Below are positions 32,364 to 42,051 of a DNA stretch of 64,000 nucleotides, piece by piece. Numbering within the stretch: the stretch's first letter is position 1; every line of letters begins with the position of its first letter. The DNA is from Candidatus Liberibacter europaeus (GTDB lineage Bacteria; Pseudomonadota; Alphaproteobacteria; Rhizobiales; Rhizobiaceae): positions 248,001 through 312,000 of the forward strand of contig PSQJ01000001.1 of assembly GCA_003045065.1 (NCBI GenBank), in the 5' to 3' direction. The notes below the pieces were generated by a model that saw only the letters and a program-made list of their open reading frames with translations, did not search any database and had not been told where the DNA came from. A program made the position numbers and the translations under genes.

Positions 32364-32873
32364 TTGTTTACTTATACTTTATTATTATGTTTTATGACGA
32401 TCGTCCCTGTTTTTGCGCATGATGTTACCATATCAAGCGGACAACCTATACCACGTTTTGTCACAATTAAATTTGATCGTACTAACGTTCGTATTGGGCC
32501 TGGAAAAAATCATGCAATCTCTCGTATATATATACAAAAAGGATTTCCAGTTGAAATTACTCAAGAATATGGAGACTGGAGAAAGATTCGTGATTTTCAT
32601 GGGAATAGTGGTTGGGTGAATAAAGTATTATTATCTGTAAAACGCTCGGCAGTTGTTTCTCCTTGGGAACGAAAATCAAAAGTTTTAAAATATATCAATC
32701 TATATAAAAATCCGACAACACATGCGATAGTCATTGCAAAGATTGAGCCGGGAGCATTGTTATCAATACGTGAATGCTCTGGGGAGTGGTGTTTTATAGC
32801 AAATTCCGATATAAGTGGCTGGATTATGCAAAGTGAAATTTGGGGGGTATACCCTAGAGAGGTATTTAAATAA
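32364..32873 (+). CDS. Secreted bacterial SH3-domain protein
   Basis: The 169-residue protein begins with a hydrophobic signal peptide ending in VPVFAHD, followed by two bacterial SH3 repeats: about 40-90 (NVRIGPGKNHAISRIYIQKG, then WRKIRDFHGNSGWV) and about 105-165 (INLYKNPTTHAIVIAKIEPG, then GEWCFIANSDISGWI). Such domains bind cell-wall material or other envelope partners. The start is a TTG at 32364; an ATG at 32394 would cut into the signal peptide. No enzyme domain is present. It stands alone between fabZ and recF. Confidence 0.8.
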   Translation: MFTYTLLLCFMTIVPVFAHDVTISSGQPIPRFVTIKFDRTNVRIGPGKNHAISRIYIQKGFPVEITQEYGDWRKIRDFHGNSGWVNKVLLSVKRSAVVSPWERKSKVLKYINLYKNPTTHAIVIAKIEPGALLSIRECSGEWCFIANSDISGWIMQSEIWGVYPREVFK

Positions 32874-33196
32874 ATATTTATACTAAATATAGTAATAATG
32901 AAATTTCATAATATAATTAAAGCTGTCTTTAATTATAATCAGTACTATTTAGATGTCTTTTCATTGTGGTTATATTATACAAATATATAATGATTAATAT
33001 TATAAAACATCTTTATTATTATGTAATTTTATGGAATCAGACATAATAATATTTCAAGTATTATCATCAAATTATCTGAAAATTTATGTTTGAAATTTAC
33101 TTATTCTATCCATTCCAAATATCAATAAGGTAGCGTATTTGAATCATAAACAAATGAAAATTTTAGTTAAATTTGGATGTAACAACACTCTTCATA
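32874..33196. other. Intergenic stretch, SH3 gene to recF
   Basis: About 320 AT-rich bases between converging genes. I see no coding frame and no clear G+C-rich terminator. Confidence 0.45.
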
Positions 33197-34324
33197 TCAC
33201 ATATAATACGCTTGATTATTGGAAATGCATATAAATTTTGCACTTTTATCAAGAGAAGAAAAGATTGATTTATCAGTACCTGTCATGAAAGTTTGACTTC
33301 CTATATCGTTGATAATTCGAAATAAAGAATTGCGTCTTTTTACATCAAGATGTGCGGCAATTTCATCTATCAATAAAATAGGAGCAAAACCTGTTATGTT
33401 GGATATTAGCCGTGCATGCGCTAAAAAAATTCCGACTAAAACTAATTTTTGTTCGCCTGTGGAAGTATGATTTATTTTTATACCTTTGTCGCGATAATGA
33501 ACGATTAAATCACTTCGATGAGGACCTATTAAGGTGCGTCCTGCAATAGAATCAACTTCGCGCTTTTCTAAAAGAATCTTGGCATATTCCTGTTTTAATT
33601 CAAGCAAAGAACAATTCAATTTTTCTTTTATAAAACTAGATAAACTTAACCCAGTATTAGGAAAATTTTCTTTTTTTACATAGTCTGTCATAACATAAGA
33701 TATTTTTTCGATCATTTTTATTCTTGCCAAATCTATTTCAACACCTAGTTCTGCCATTTGTATTTCGATACTACTGCACCAAGATGGATCAAAATATCCG
33801 TCAGATAACAAACGGTTGCGACTACGCATCAATCGTTCAAAATCAATCATGCGGCGACGATGTTTTGGGTCAAAAGAAAGAACCATTCTATCTAGAAAGC
33901 GACGTCTTTCTATAGAAGATCCGCTAAAAATTTTATCCATAGAAGGAATGAGCCAGCTTATTCTTAGATGATCGTTCAATTCATCTATAGTTCGTATTGC
34001 AACATCGTTGATTTGTAAACATTTCATACTCTTATCATCTTTTGATTCCAATTTGACGGATATATCTGCTAGTCCTTCCATACCTTTTATACTTGCGCAA
34101 ACGGAAAAAAAATCATCAGATCCTATTCTTGTTACATCTGAATATGAGACGTGACGTAGTCCACGCCCTGGGGACAAGAAGGATATAGCCTCTAAAACAT
34201 TAGTTTTTCCTGTCCCATTCTCGCCAATAAAAATAATTTGTTGTGAGTCGAATGCTAGATGCAAACAATCGTAATTACGAAATTCATCAAGATTTAAATT
34301 TTTAATTTTAGTTTTGTTAATCAT
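33197..34324 (-). CDS. recF: DNA replication and repair protein RecF
   Basis: An SMC-like ATPase that loads RecA at gaps with RecO and RecR. The 375 residues show the Walker A motif GENGTGKTN (about residue 34), the signature STGEQKLVLVGIFLAHA and the Walker B motif PILLIDEIAAHLD. It lies on the minus strand, with recR 3 kb away on the plus strand. No dnaA or dnaN adjoins it. Confidence 0.95.
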   Translation of the reverse strand: MINKTKIKNLNLDEFRNYDCLHLAFDSQQIIFIGENGTGKTNVLEAISFLSPGRGLRHVSYSDVTRIGSDDFFSVCASIKGMEGLADISVKLESKDDKSMKCLQINDVAIRTIDELNDHLRISWLIPSMDKIFSGSSIERRRFLDRMVLSFDPKHRRRMIDFERLMRSRNRLLSDGYFDPSWCSSIEIQMAELGVEIDLARIKMIEKISYVMTDYVKKENFPNTGLSLSSFIKEKLNCSLLELKQEYAKILLEKREVDSIAGRTLIGPHRSDLIVHYRDKGIKINHTSTGEQKLVLVGIFLAHARLISNITGFAPILLIDEIAAHLDVKRRNSLFRIINDIGSQTFMTGTDKSIFSSLDKSAKFICISNNQAYYM

Positions 34325-34636
34325 TATCTACACATCGCAAACATTTGCTTTCGTTTCACTATCAACAAAAAACATCTTGATAAAATTCAAAATGCAATTA
34401 TTGCTCCTTTTAATAAGGATGGAGAGTTGTTTTTATAATTGAAAATATTCTTTTTTGTTTCAGTGGCATCTTAATATTAGTTTTATGTTATTAAAACCCA
34501 TCATATGGAACGATGTTACAAAATATCGTTGTCAATGGTGACATTAACATAAATATAAGCTTCGTCACACCATTATGATGTTTAAAATATTTAGAGATCA
34601 TATTAAGGATAAAATTATCAAGAAAGTGAATGAGGG

Positions 34637-34680
34637 AATTTTTATATTATTAACTAAAAATTTTTATATTATTAACTAAA
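34637..34680. repeat. 22-base tandem duplication upstream of the SRP RNA
   Basis: A 22-base AT-rich unit (AATTTTTATA...AACTAAA) occurs twice in direct contact at 34637-34658 and 34659-34680. It lies about 100 bases before the SRP RNA and may affect its promoter. The rest of 34325-34780 shows no gene. Confidence 0.75.
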
Positions 34681-34780
34681 AAATGAGACTTTAATGATTT
34701 GTGCTATATTTTTGTAATTTGATGCAATCATATAGCTATATTTGCTTGTGTTTTATAGAAATATTTCCGATAATCACAGT

Positions 34781-34877
34781 GAGAAGCTGAAAGATGGACG
34801 CTGTTCTTGTAAATCGGGTCAGGTCTGGAAAGAAGCAGCCCTAGCAATGTTATGGTGGGTCGTTTTATCAGCTTCTC
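34781..34877 (+). ncRNA. ffs: Signal recognition particle RNA (4.5S, small bacterial type)
   Basis: The apical core GGGTCAGGTCTGGAAAGAAG followed by CAGCCC is the invariant SRP RNA tip that binds Ffh and FtsY. The ends GAGAAGCTGA (34781-34790) and TCAGCTTCTC (34868-34877) pair perfectly, closing a 97-base hairpin. T-rich sequence follows. Its place directly before dnaX-ybaB-recR is conserved in many bacteria. It targets ribosomes making membrane proteins to SecYEG. Confidence 0.95.
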
Positions 34878-34928
34878 TTTTATTGGTTTGTTTTAAAGAT
34901 TGTGAGATAATTTTTCCTGTACAAATTT

Positions 34929-36107
34929 ATGAGCAATTACCATATTTTAGCACGAAAGTATCGTCCTCAGAGTTTTGCAGATATGATGGTGGGTCAAGGA
35001 CCTATGATCAAGACCCTGACCAATGCTTTCAAATCAGGTCGTATAGCACAAGCTTATATGTTATCTGGTATGAGGGGCGTCGGTAAGACTACGACAGCTC
35101 GTATTATCGCACGATCTCTAAACTATAAAACAGATAAAATTAATGTTCCCACGGTAGAATTTGATGGTTTTGGTGATCATTGTCAGGCAATACTACGGGG
35201 TTGTCATATTGATGTTATTGAGATAGATGCCGCTTCTCATACTGGTATTGATGATATTCGCGAAATTATTGAGCAAATGTTCTATAAGCCAACATCAGCT
35301 CGATATAAGGTTTATATTATAGATGAAGTGCATATGTTATCAATAGCGGCCTTCAACGGTCTTTTAAAAACCTTGGAAGAGCCGCCTCCACATGTAAAGT
35401 TTATATTTGCAACTACAGAAATTAGGAAGGTTCCAATAACTGTATTGTCAAGATGTCAGCGTTTTGATTTGCGCCGAATATCTATTGTTGATCTTGTTGA
35501 GCTGTTTACAAAAATTATGCAAAAAGAGTCTATAGAATATGATAATGAAGCGATTGCAATTATTGCGCGGGCTTCCGATGGGTCAGTTCGCGATGGATTG
35601 TCTTTATTAGATCAAGCTATCGCCAGATGTATTGATAGAGTTACAGTTTCAGCTGTGAGTTCAATGCTTGAGTTTGCTGATCGAAATCGGATAATTGATT
35701 TGTTTGGATATTTGGTAAAGGGAGATATTGTTAGAGGTTTAAAAGAATTTTCTTTGCAATATGATTCTGGTGCAAATCCTTTGATTATTCTACATGATCT
35801 TGCTGATTTCACACATTTGGTTACAAGACTTAAATATTTGCCAGAGATGGTTAATAGTTTATTGTATAGTGAAAGTGAAAATTTACGAGCTTCTGAATAT
35901 GCGAAAGAAGTTTCCGTTACCGTTCTTTCACGGTTTTGGCAAATGATTTTAAAAGGTATTTCTGAATCAGAAGGCTTTTCTCGTCCTGCTGAGGCCGTTG
36001 AAATGGTTCTAATACGTTTAGCACATGCTGCACATTTGCCTTCACCGGAGGAGATAGCACGCTATATAGTAGCAGATAAGCAGAAAAAAAAACACTTAAT
36101 TCAGTAA
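34929..36107 (+). CDS. dnaX: DNA polymerase III tau/gamma subunit, gamma-length product
   Basis: Clamp-loader ATPase. The 392-residue zero-frame product has MSNYHILARKYRPQSFADMM, the Walker A motif GMRGVGKTT (about residue 45), Walker B IIDEVHML and the sensor/arginine-finger SRCQRFDLRR. The frame ends just after a run of nine A (36084-36092), which makes a gamma-like protein with domains I-III. In the -1 frame the reading continues without stop to 36574 and adds the C-terminal tau part, giving about 548 residues. No Shine-Dalgarno is evident before the ATG. Confidence 0.93.
   Translation: MSNYHILARKYRPQSFADMMVGQGPMIKTLTNAFKSGRIAQAYMLSGMRGVGKTTTARIIARSLNYKTDKINVPTVEFDGFGDHCQAILRGCHIDVIEIDAASHTGIDDIREIIEQMFYKPTSARYKVYIIDEVHMLSIAAFNGLLKTLEEPPPHVKFIFATTEIRKVPITVLSRCQRFDLRRISIVDLVELFTKIMQKESIEYDNEAIAIIARASDGSVRDGLSLLDQAIARCIDRVTVSAVSSMLEFADRNRIIDLFGYLVKGDIVRGLKEFSLQYDSGANPLIILHDLADFTHLVTRLKYLPEMVNSLLYSESENLRASEYAKEVSVTVLSRFWQMILKGISESEGFSRPAEAVEMVLIRLAHAAHLPSPEEIARYIVADKQKKKHLIQ
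36084..36092 (+). promoter_or_regulatory. A9 slippery run in dnaX (probable -1 frameshift or transcript slippage)
   Basis: In the dnaX zero frame the codons are CAG AAA AAA AAA CAC, with stop 12 bases later. A slip of -1 here joins the frame of the downstream tau domain with no stop between. E. coli dnaX uses A AAA AAG for ribosomal -1 shifting, and Thermus dnaX uses an A9 run with polymerase slippage. No strong downstream stimulatory hairpin is visible (only ACCTG/CAGGT with a long loop). Confidence 0.7.
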
Positions 36108-36574
36108 ATTCTTGTCCTACACTACCTGACCAGCAACTTATTGGCGATCAATATTTGCAGGTTGGTAATTTATCCAATAATGGATCATACCATTGTGAGG
36201 ATGATGAATTAATTGAAAAAAGTAACATGTCTCATACAGGGGTTAATTCCTATATATCAGATAATAATGAGCATAAGAAAAAGTTGATGAAATTATGTGA
36301 TAGATATTGTGATGATACAATGAAAGAATTATTGCAAAATTATTTGACTGTTTTTTCTTTTGAAGAAGGATATTTAGAGGTATCCTTAGACAAGGGATGC
36401 CCTGATTATCTTCTTAAGAATCTTATTATAAAACTTAAAAATTGGACAGGGAACAATTGGGAAATACAATCTTCTCAAGGGTTTAGTTTTGATAATTTTC
36501 GGGAGGATGATAATATTCAGGCTATTCGGACATTTTTTCCTAGTTCCACAATTGTTTGTATTCGTACAAAATAG
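36092..36574 (+). CDS. dnaX: dnaX tau C-terminal extension (reached by -1 shift)
   Basis: From the A9 run the -1 frame reads KTLNSVNSCPTLPDQQLIG and stays open for 160 codons. The first 60 or so are a polar linker; the last 100 form a compact domain (MKLCDRYCDDTMKELLQ, then LKNWTGNNWEI and AIRTFFPSSTIVCIRTK) like the tau domain of Alphaproteobacteria that contacts the polymerase. A TTG at 36155 could also start it as a free protein, but the linker continuity favours a fused product. Confidence 0.7.
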   Translation, partial: TLNSVNSCPTLPDQQLIGDQYLQVGNLSNNGSYHCEDDELIEKSNMSHTGVNSYISDNNEHKKKLMKLCDRYCDDTMKELLQNYLTVFSFEEGYLEVSLDKGCPDYLLKNLIIKLKNWTGNNWEIQSSQGFSFDNFREDDNIQAIRTFFPSSTIVCIRTK

Positions 36575-36647
36575 TAACAAAAATATGGATATATTAGATT
36601 ATAATGGGTTATATACATGTGTATTTATTGGTGGAGTATAGTGTGTT

Positions 36648-36971
36648 ATGAGTAGCATGATAAAAATGATGGGACAGATTAAAGAAATACAAGGCAAGAT
36701 GGAGAAAATACAGGAATCCATAACAGCTATTGAAGTAGACGGAGTGGCTGGGGGAGGAATGGTTAATGTCCGTTTAAATGGTAAAAATGCTTTGATAAAA
36801 TTAAAAATAGATGATTCTTTATTATGCAAAGATAATTCTGAAATATTAGAAGATTTAATTATTGCTGCACACAGCGATGCTCGTAAAAAAATAGAAGGTT
36901 TGGTTGAGGAAAAAACTTTAGAGGCAACAGCAGGATTGCCTATCCCTTCTGGATTTAAATTTCCTTTTTAA
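36648..36971 (+). CDS. YbaB/EbfC-family nucleoid-associated protein
   Basis: The 107-residue protein has the family pattern: N-terminal helix MIKMMGQIKEIQGKMEKIQ, the GVAGGGMVNVRLNGK beta hairpin and a C-terminal ATAGLPIPSGFKFPF. YbaB dimers bind DNA. It lies between dnaX and recR, the conserved order. Confidence 0.93.
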   Translation: MSSMIKMMGQIKEIQGKMEKIQESITAIEVDGVAGGGMVNVRLNGKNALIKLKIDDSLLCKDNSEILEDLIIAAHSDARKKIEGLVEEKTLEATAGLPIPSGFKFPF

Positions 36972-37162
36972 AAGGCATATCATGCATTTTACATGAATAT
37001 AATCTGATCCATGTAGGATCTAAATGGATCAATAATGATTGATTGTGCATTGTTAATAAATAATATGAGTTGATTGTATAAAGTTAATTTAATCAGCACT
37101 ATCATACATTACCTGAGAATCTTTGAAGATTCCTTATTCTAAGGTTTAGATAGACATCTAAT

Positions 37163-37768
37163 ATGAAAAAACAAATAGCAGGGATAGAAATTGAAAATCT
37201 TATTAGAATGTTGGCGCGTATCCCAGGGTTTGGTCCCCGTTCTGCTAGGAGGGCTGCCCTACACCTTGTAAAGAAAAAAGATCAGATTTTAGGTCCTTTA
37301 GCTGAAGCTATGACCAATATATATGATAAGGTGATTGTATGCTCTAATTGTGGGAATATTGATACTGTTGATCCTTGTGTTGTGTGTATGGATGATCGGC
37401 GCGATAATTCAGTAATTATAGTAATAGAAGACGTAGCAGATTTATGGGCATTAGAGCGTGCCAGTGCCGTGAACGCGCGATATCATGTTCTTGGGGGAAC
37501 ACTTTCTCCGATTGACAAGATTACTCCAGAAGATCTGAGAATTCAATCATTAATAGATAGGGTAAAATTTCATCAAGTTAGTGAGTTAATTCTGGCTATT
37601 AGTGCTACAATTGAGGGGCAAACAACAGCTCATTATATCATTGATCAACTTAAAGGCATTGATCTTAAAATCACTCGGTTAGCATACGGCATTCCTATGG
37701 GGAGTGAATTAGATTATCTTGATGAAGGAACACTATTTGAAGCTATGCGTTCTAGGACCATTATATGA
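37163..37768 (+). CDS. recR: Recombination protein RecR
   Basis: RecR works with RecF and RecO in gap repair. The 201 residues show the helix-hairpin-helix [18 protein letters not shown], the four-cysteine zinc site ([16 protein letters not shown] at about residues 58-73), a Toprim domain ([14 protein letters not shown]) and the C-terminal [18 protein letters not shown]. Length is standard. Confidence 0.96.
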   Translation: MKKQIAGIEIENLIRMLARIPGFGPRSARRAALHLVKKKDQILGPLAEAMTNIYDKVIVCSNCGNIDTVDPCVVCMDDRRDNSVIIVIEDVADLWALERASAVNARYHVLGGTLSPIDKITPEDLRIQSLIDRVKFHQVSELILAISATIEGQTTAHYIIDQLKGIDLKITRLAYGIPMGSELDYLDEGTLFEAMRSRTII

Positions 37769-38001
37769 ATTGTTTTATTATATATGATATAGCAGTTATG
37801 TGTTTTGATAGAGGATTATTATCGTGTGAAATTTGCAAGTTATTTTTTATGGTCTTCGGAGTGTATGTATTATTTATAATGTTTTTATTTTGCCAACAGC
37901 TATTGCAAGCAATAAATTACTGAACGATAATAGCTTGTAATTAAGACATTTATTTATGTAATCTGATAGACAATTAATAATTATGGAACATACTTTACAA
38001 T

Positions 38002-39423
38002 TTAAATAAACTTTCCTGGATTCATTATGCCGGCGGGATCAAATGTTTTTTTGATCTTTCGCATTATCATTAGATCTGTAGGTCGAAATATTTTTTCTAA
38101 TCTTTCCTTATGTAACTGTCCAATGCCATGTTCAGCTGCGATAGATCCTCCATAAGATAAAACGATAGAATAAACTATATAATTAATTTCATTACAGTGA
38201 CGAGATAAAAATATATTTTGATTATCGTCAATTGGCGGGAATACATTAAAGTGAATATTGCCGTCTCCCATGTGTCCAAAAAGGCATATGCGTGTTGTAG
38301 GAAAAGAGGATAATATGGAGTTTTGTGCTTCTTGCAAAAAAGATGGTATCGATCCTACAGGCACTGATATGTCATGTTTGATAGATCTTCCCTCTTTTTT
38401 TTGTGCTAAGGGGATATTATTGCGGATGTACCATATTGATTGTTTTTCTGCTTCTGATATGGGCAATATCCATTCAGCGATCAAGCTTGTTTTTAAAGAT
38501 GTTGATAATATGGTATTAGCTATTTCATTAACTACCTTGGGGGCATCTGTAGTAGATAATTCTAGCAGTATGTACCAAGGATATCGTTTTTTGAGGACAT
38601 GAAAGCTATTTGGGATATGTTTTATAACTAACTCTAGCGCTGATTGAGAAATTAATTCAAAAGCTGTAAGCATATTATATGCTGTTTTTTTGGACAGTTG
38701 TAATAATTGAAGAGCCTTTTCAAGAGATTCCACTGCTATAAAAACCACTTGTTGTCCATTTGGATAAGGAAATAATTTGAGTATTGCTCCGGTAATAACG
38801 CCAATAGTTCCTTCTGATCCTATCAATAGATCGCGTATATCATAACAACTATTATCTTTTATAAGTTTATGCATGCCATTCCAAATTTCACCAGTGGGCA
38901 AAACGGCTTCTATTCCTAAACATAGCTGTCGCATGTTGCCGTAAAATAATACGGCAGTTCCTCCTGCATTTGTGGCAAGATTTCCCCCGATGTGACATAA
39001 TTTTTCTGATGGGAGAGATAGGGGAAAAAATCTCATGTGACTTTTAGCTATATTTCTTGTTTCGAATAGGCTGATGCCAGCATCGACCGCAATAGTATTG
39101 CTTGTCAAATCAATATCACGGACACTCTTCATTCGATTAAGTGACAAAACAACGTCTTCGTTGTTTTCACGTGGTGTTTGTCCGCCAACGAGACCCGTAT
39201 TTCCTCCTTGTGGCGTAATGAAAGTTTTTGTTTCTGTTGCTAGCTTTAGAATTTGGGACACTTCATTTGTGCAAGATGGGAGCAATACCAAAGGTGATTT
39301 GCCATGGTAAAAGTTTCTTTCTTCTTTAAGATATGGAGATATTAGCTTTTGGTCAGTCAACGCTCCTTTTTTCCCAACAATTTCTATAAATTTTGTAGTA
39401 ATATCAGGAGATAACTTGCTCAT
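38002..39423 (-). CDS. FAD-binding oxidoreductase, GlcD / D-2-hydroxyacid dehydrogenase type
   Basis: The 473-residue flavoprotein has the PCMH-type FAD domain (TPQGGNTGLVGGQTP at about residues 70-84, then HIGGNLATNAGG and GSEGTIGVITGAILKL) and the FAD-oxidase C-terminal domain (CLFGHMGDGNIHFNVFPP, AAEHGIGQLHKERLEK, DPAGIMNPGKF). This group oxidises D-lactate, D-2-hydroxyglutarate or glycolate; the exact substrate cannot be read from sequence. Its start overlaps the tsaC stop by 4 bases, so the two are coupled. Confidence 0.88.
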   Translation of the reverse strand: MSKLSPDITTKFIEIVGKKGALTDQKLISPYLKEERNFYHGKSPLVLLPSCTNEVSQILKLATETKTFITPQGGNTGLVGGQTPRENNEDVVLSLNRMKSVRDIDLTSNTIAVDAGISLFETRNIAKSHMRFFPLSLPSEKLCHIGGNLATNAGGTAVLFYGNMRQLCLGIEAVLPTGEIWNGMHKLIKDNSCYDIRDLLIGSEGTIGVITGAILKLFPYPNGQQVVFIAVESLEKALQLLQLSKKTAYNMLTAFELISQSALELVIKHIPNSFHVLKKRYPWYILLELSTTDAPKVVNEIANTILSTSLKTSLIAEWILPISEAEKQSIWYIRNNIPLAQKKEGRSIKHDISVPVGSIPSFLQEAQNSILSSFPTTRICLFGHMGDGNIHFNVFPPIDDNQNIFLSRHCNEINYIVYSIVLSYGGSIAAEHGIGQLHKERLEKIFRPTDLMIMRKIKKTFDPAGIMNPGKFI

Positions 39424-40415
39424 ATTATTTTTCCTGTGGCATTGGACTGGCGTGGTGCAGCTGCTCTTTCAAGCCTATTATTAATTGCTATTCCCAACCC
39501 GTGATTTGGTATAGGGGTAAATGCAATAGAAGTAGGACAACTTTCGTCAGCTATTTTCATGTAGTTAAATAGATTAAATGCTGCTTCCTTTAGATTTCCA
39601 GATGGGCTTAAATCAAGTGAGATAGTTGTTTTTTCGATGTTTTTAACGTGGAAATTTGCAAAGCGGATCAGAGCCTCTCCATAATTTACATGATTTGCTT
39701 GCAATCTTACTTGAGCTCTTGGGGCATAGTGCGATTTTAACATTCCTGGTGCCTGGGGGTTAGATGTTTCTATGGGATATGTCAACTCTTTACCAGTAAC
39801 TCTTTTTATTTCTTCTATTTCCAATCCGCCTGGACGTAAAACTTGGATTATTTGGTCATCTTTAACTTGTATAATTGTAGATTCTAAGCCAATTTCAGAG
39901 TCTCCGCCATCAAGGATGAGAGGGATTTCTTTTCCAATAGAAGAAGATAAAACGTTTTTTGCATTAGTTAAACTCATCTGACCAGATATATTTGCAGAAG
40001 GCATTGCTAAAGGATAGCCATAGGTGGCAATAAGATTTCTGGCAAACCCGCATGGCACTCGAAAACAAGCTGTTTTTAAATTAGAAGTAGTCAATGGATG
40101 AATATCATTTTCAGGAATAAGATCAAGTAAGAGAGTTAAGGGGCCTGGCCAAAAAATTTGTGACAAATATAGTGAACATGAGTCAACAAATGCATATTTT
40201 TTTGTCATATCAATACTACTGACATGGCATATAAGAGGATTTATAGGTGGTCGATTTTTAATTTCATAAAGACGACGAATAGCCGAAGGATTCCTTGCGT
40301 CAACAGCTATTCCATATACTGTTTCAGTCGGGATTACTATTGGTAGTCCAGATTCCAGAAGCTCACAAGCTTTCCATAAGGCGTTTGGGTTTTTTGTAGA
40401 CATAATCTGTGTCAT
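39420..40415 (-). CDS. tsaC: Threonylcarbamoyl-AMP synthase, Sua5 type
   Basis: Makes threonylcarbamoyl-adenylate for t6A37 modification of ANN-reading tRNAs. The 331 residues contain the YrdC domain (GLPIVIPTETVYGIAVDARN, KNRPPINPL and LAMPSANISGQ) plus the C-terminal Sua5 domain joined by an APGMLKSHYAPRAQV linker. A second ATG four codons in is an alternative start. It is the first gene of a pair with the FAD oxidase. Confidence 0.93.
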   Translation of the reverse strand: MTQIMSTKNPNALWKACELLESGLPIVIPTETVYGIAVDARNPSAIRRLYEIKNRPPINPLICHVSSIDMTKKYAFVDSCSLYLSQIFWPGPLTLLLDLIPENDIHPLTTSNLKTACFRVPCGFARNLIATYGYPLAMPSANISGQMSLTNAKNVLSSSIGKEIPLILDGGDSEIGLESTIIQVKDDQIIQVLRPGGLEIEEIKRVTGKELTYPIETSNPQAPGMLKSHYAPRAQVRLQANHVNYGEALIRFANFHVKNIEKTTISLDLSPSGNLKEAAFNLFNYMKIADESCPTSIAFTPIPNHGLGIAINNRLERAAAPRQSNATGKII

Positions 40416-40775
40416 AAGAACTGTATATCTCTAAGTTATATTTTTATTTTCAATCAGAGAGTTATACTTGATAGTGATATCATATACAATATACGTATAG
40501 CAGTACAAAAGATTGTATAGGGATATATCTTTTATAGAATATTATAGTGCATAATTTGACTATATTTGAATGTGTATGATATTAACATGATATTTATGAT
40601 TCATAGTATTCAGCATACCTTCTATTTTATCGTGCATTGTGCATCCTACTATATGTCCATTTATAAGACCGTAAAATTCCATGAAAGATTGAATTATGGT
40701 ATAAGCCTTGTAAAGACCCCCTATCTCTTAAATTTTTTGTCAATTTTATTCTAGACTATTGTTTATAATAGTCAT
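40416..40775. other. Intergenic stretch with a hairpin at 40754-40773
   Basis: About 360 AT-rich bases. GACTATT and AATAGTC form a perfect 7-pair stem around a 6-base loop (40754-40773), flanked by two TCTAGA copies, just beyond the 3' end of the minus-strand frame at 40776. It may end transcripts of the island. No convincing gene is present. Confidence 0.4.
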
Positions 40776-41168
40776 CTAGACCATGAAATGGTGATTATTT
40801 CCAGAAATAACAAGATAGAGGCCTAAATTATTAATATCGCTGATTATTCCTATAATTCTGGTTTTTTCTTCTTGTAAATCATTTGATAATGCCAAAGTTG
40901 ATATCTCAACAGCAGTAATCTTTTCCAAATCTGCATTAGAATCTTTAATAACGTGTCTTTCTTGTTCTGTTAAAGGTTCTTGTTTCTCCAATAAAGGTAA
41001 TAATTTTCTTTGCAAGTTATCTATTGCAGTCGTCGCTTTTGATATACTTGATCCTGTGGGAGATGTTTTCTTATTTGCCGTATCAATTGCACTAATTGCT
41101 ACTTCTTTATAAATTGCTGAATAACCCGCTATATGATTTGATTGGAAATTATATATATAATTAGACAA
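40776..41168 (-). CDS. Hypothetical helical protein at the end of the eroded island
   Basis: An open frame of 130 codons that starts only at a TTG (41168) without a Shine-Dalgarno and overlaps the last codons of the decayed restriction gene by 8 bases. The product would be hydrophilic and mostly helical (ATTAIDNLQRKLLPLLEKQE). I do not recognise it. It could be the 3' part of a gene whose start was lost, or a small co-transcribed gene. Confidence 0.35.
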   Translation of the reverse strand: MSNYIYNFQSNHIAGYSAIYKEVAISAIDTANKKTSPTGSSISKATTAIDNLQRKLLPLLEKQEPLTEQERHVIKDSNADLEKITAVEISTLALSNDLQEEKTRIIGIISDINNLGLYLVISGNNHHFMV

Positions 41169-42010
41169 TTCTTATAGAGTGAAATCCCGTATTGATAGGT
41201 GTTTTAACAAGTTGAATATCAAATTTTAATGAAGGTTCAACCTTGCTACTTGCATTATGTAAACGAAATGAAATATTCCATCCTCCATTAAATATAACTT
41301 CTATCGTATTTGAGAATCCGTTTCTACGATTTATGGAATGTATCCTATCTGGTCTTTTCCATTTTGGACCATAATCCAAAGTTCCTCCAATATTTACTGA
41401 TTGAATAGCGACTGATTTCAGTTTACCACTTGTTTTTAGAATTATTTTATAGAAGTCATATCGTCCTAATAAATATTTGAATAATCGTCCCACAAACAAA
41501 TCGCCAAAACTCCCACATAATCGCTTTAATTAATCTTCAAAAGCGATTAAAATTGGTAGATAAATTATTGTATCTTTGTCTTTTATATCTCTAAAAAACA
41601 TACCTTGTATCTTCATATCTCTTAACTTACCGAAAACAGGTGAAATAGTTTTAAAATATTCTTTACTACAAGAGTAATCTGCCCATTCTTTACCAAAATC
41701 TATGGTTTCGGAAAAACGACAATGTTTTAGCAGTATGATTATATTTAGCAGAAATGCCAATTTGGTTTTTGGGAACTTCAATAACAATATCTCGTACATC
41801 TCCTTTTATACCAACGTTATCTCGTTGAAGGAAAATTGAATGGGCTTGATATATTCTTGGATCATTCACCTGTAAAAACAGTGCAGCTTCAAGTGACGCC
41901 CTTTTTAAAATATTTCTATGATCATGATCTAGGGCTTCATAGAAATTTTTAGCTATTTCTAAAGATGAATTGTCCTGTAGCAGAGCTTGTGTCATTTCAC
42001 TAAAAACCAT
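41161..42010 (-). pseudogene. Broken HaeIII-like type II restriction endonuclease
   Basis: Three consecutive minus-strand fragments form one protein. The first (from 42010, MVFSEMTQALLQDNSSLEIA) ends with GIKGDVRDIVIEVP and IGISAKYNHTAK, a PD-(D/E)XK-like core. The sequence then shifts frame near 41740 into SETIDFGKEWADYSCSKEYF, reaches an in-frame TAA at about 41530 and continues in the same frame with FVGRLFKYLLGRYDFYKIIL and HNASSKVEPSLKFDIQL. The order and motifs resemble the HaeIII endonuclease family. One frameshift and one stop make it inactive as read. Family naming is from memory of motifs. Confidence 0.6.
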
Positions 42011-42051
42011 TGATAAGGAATATTTAAATGCTTTTCCATTATGAGTTTGCT

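Noticed and set aside
34742..35086. 114-codon open frame over the SRP RNA
   Set aside because: The region folds as a clear SRP RNA and its 3' part overlaps dnaX in another frame.
40566..40754. 62-codon plus-strand frame after tsaC
   Set aside because: No ribosome binding site, no motif, and it ends in the hairpin region.
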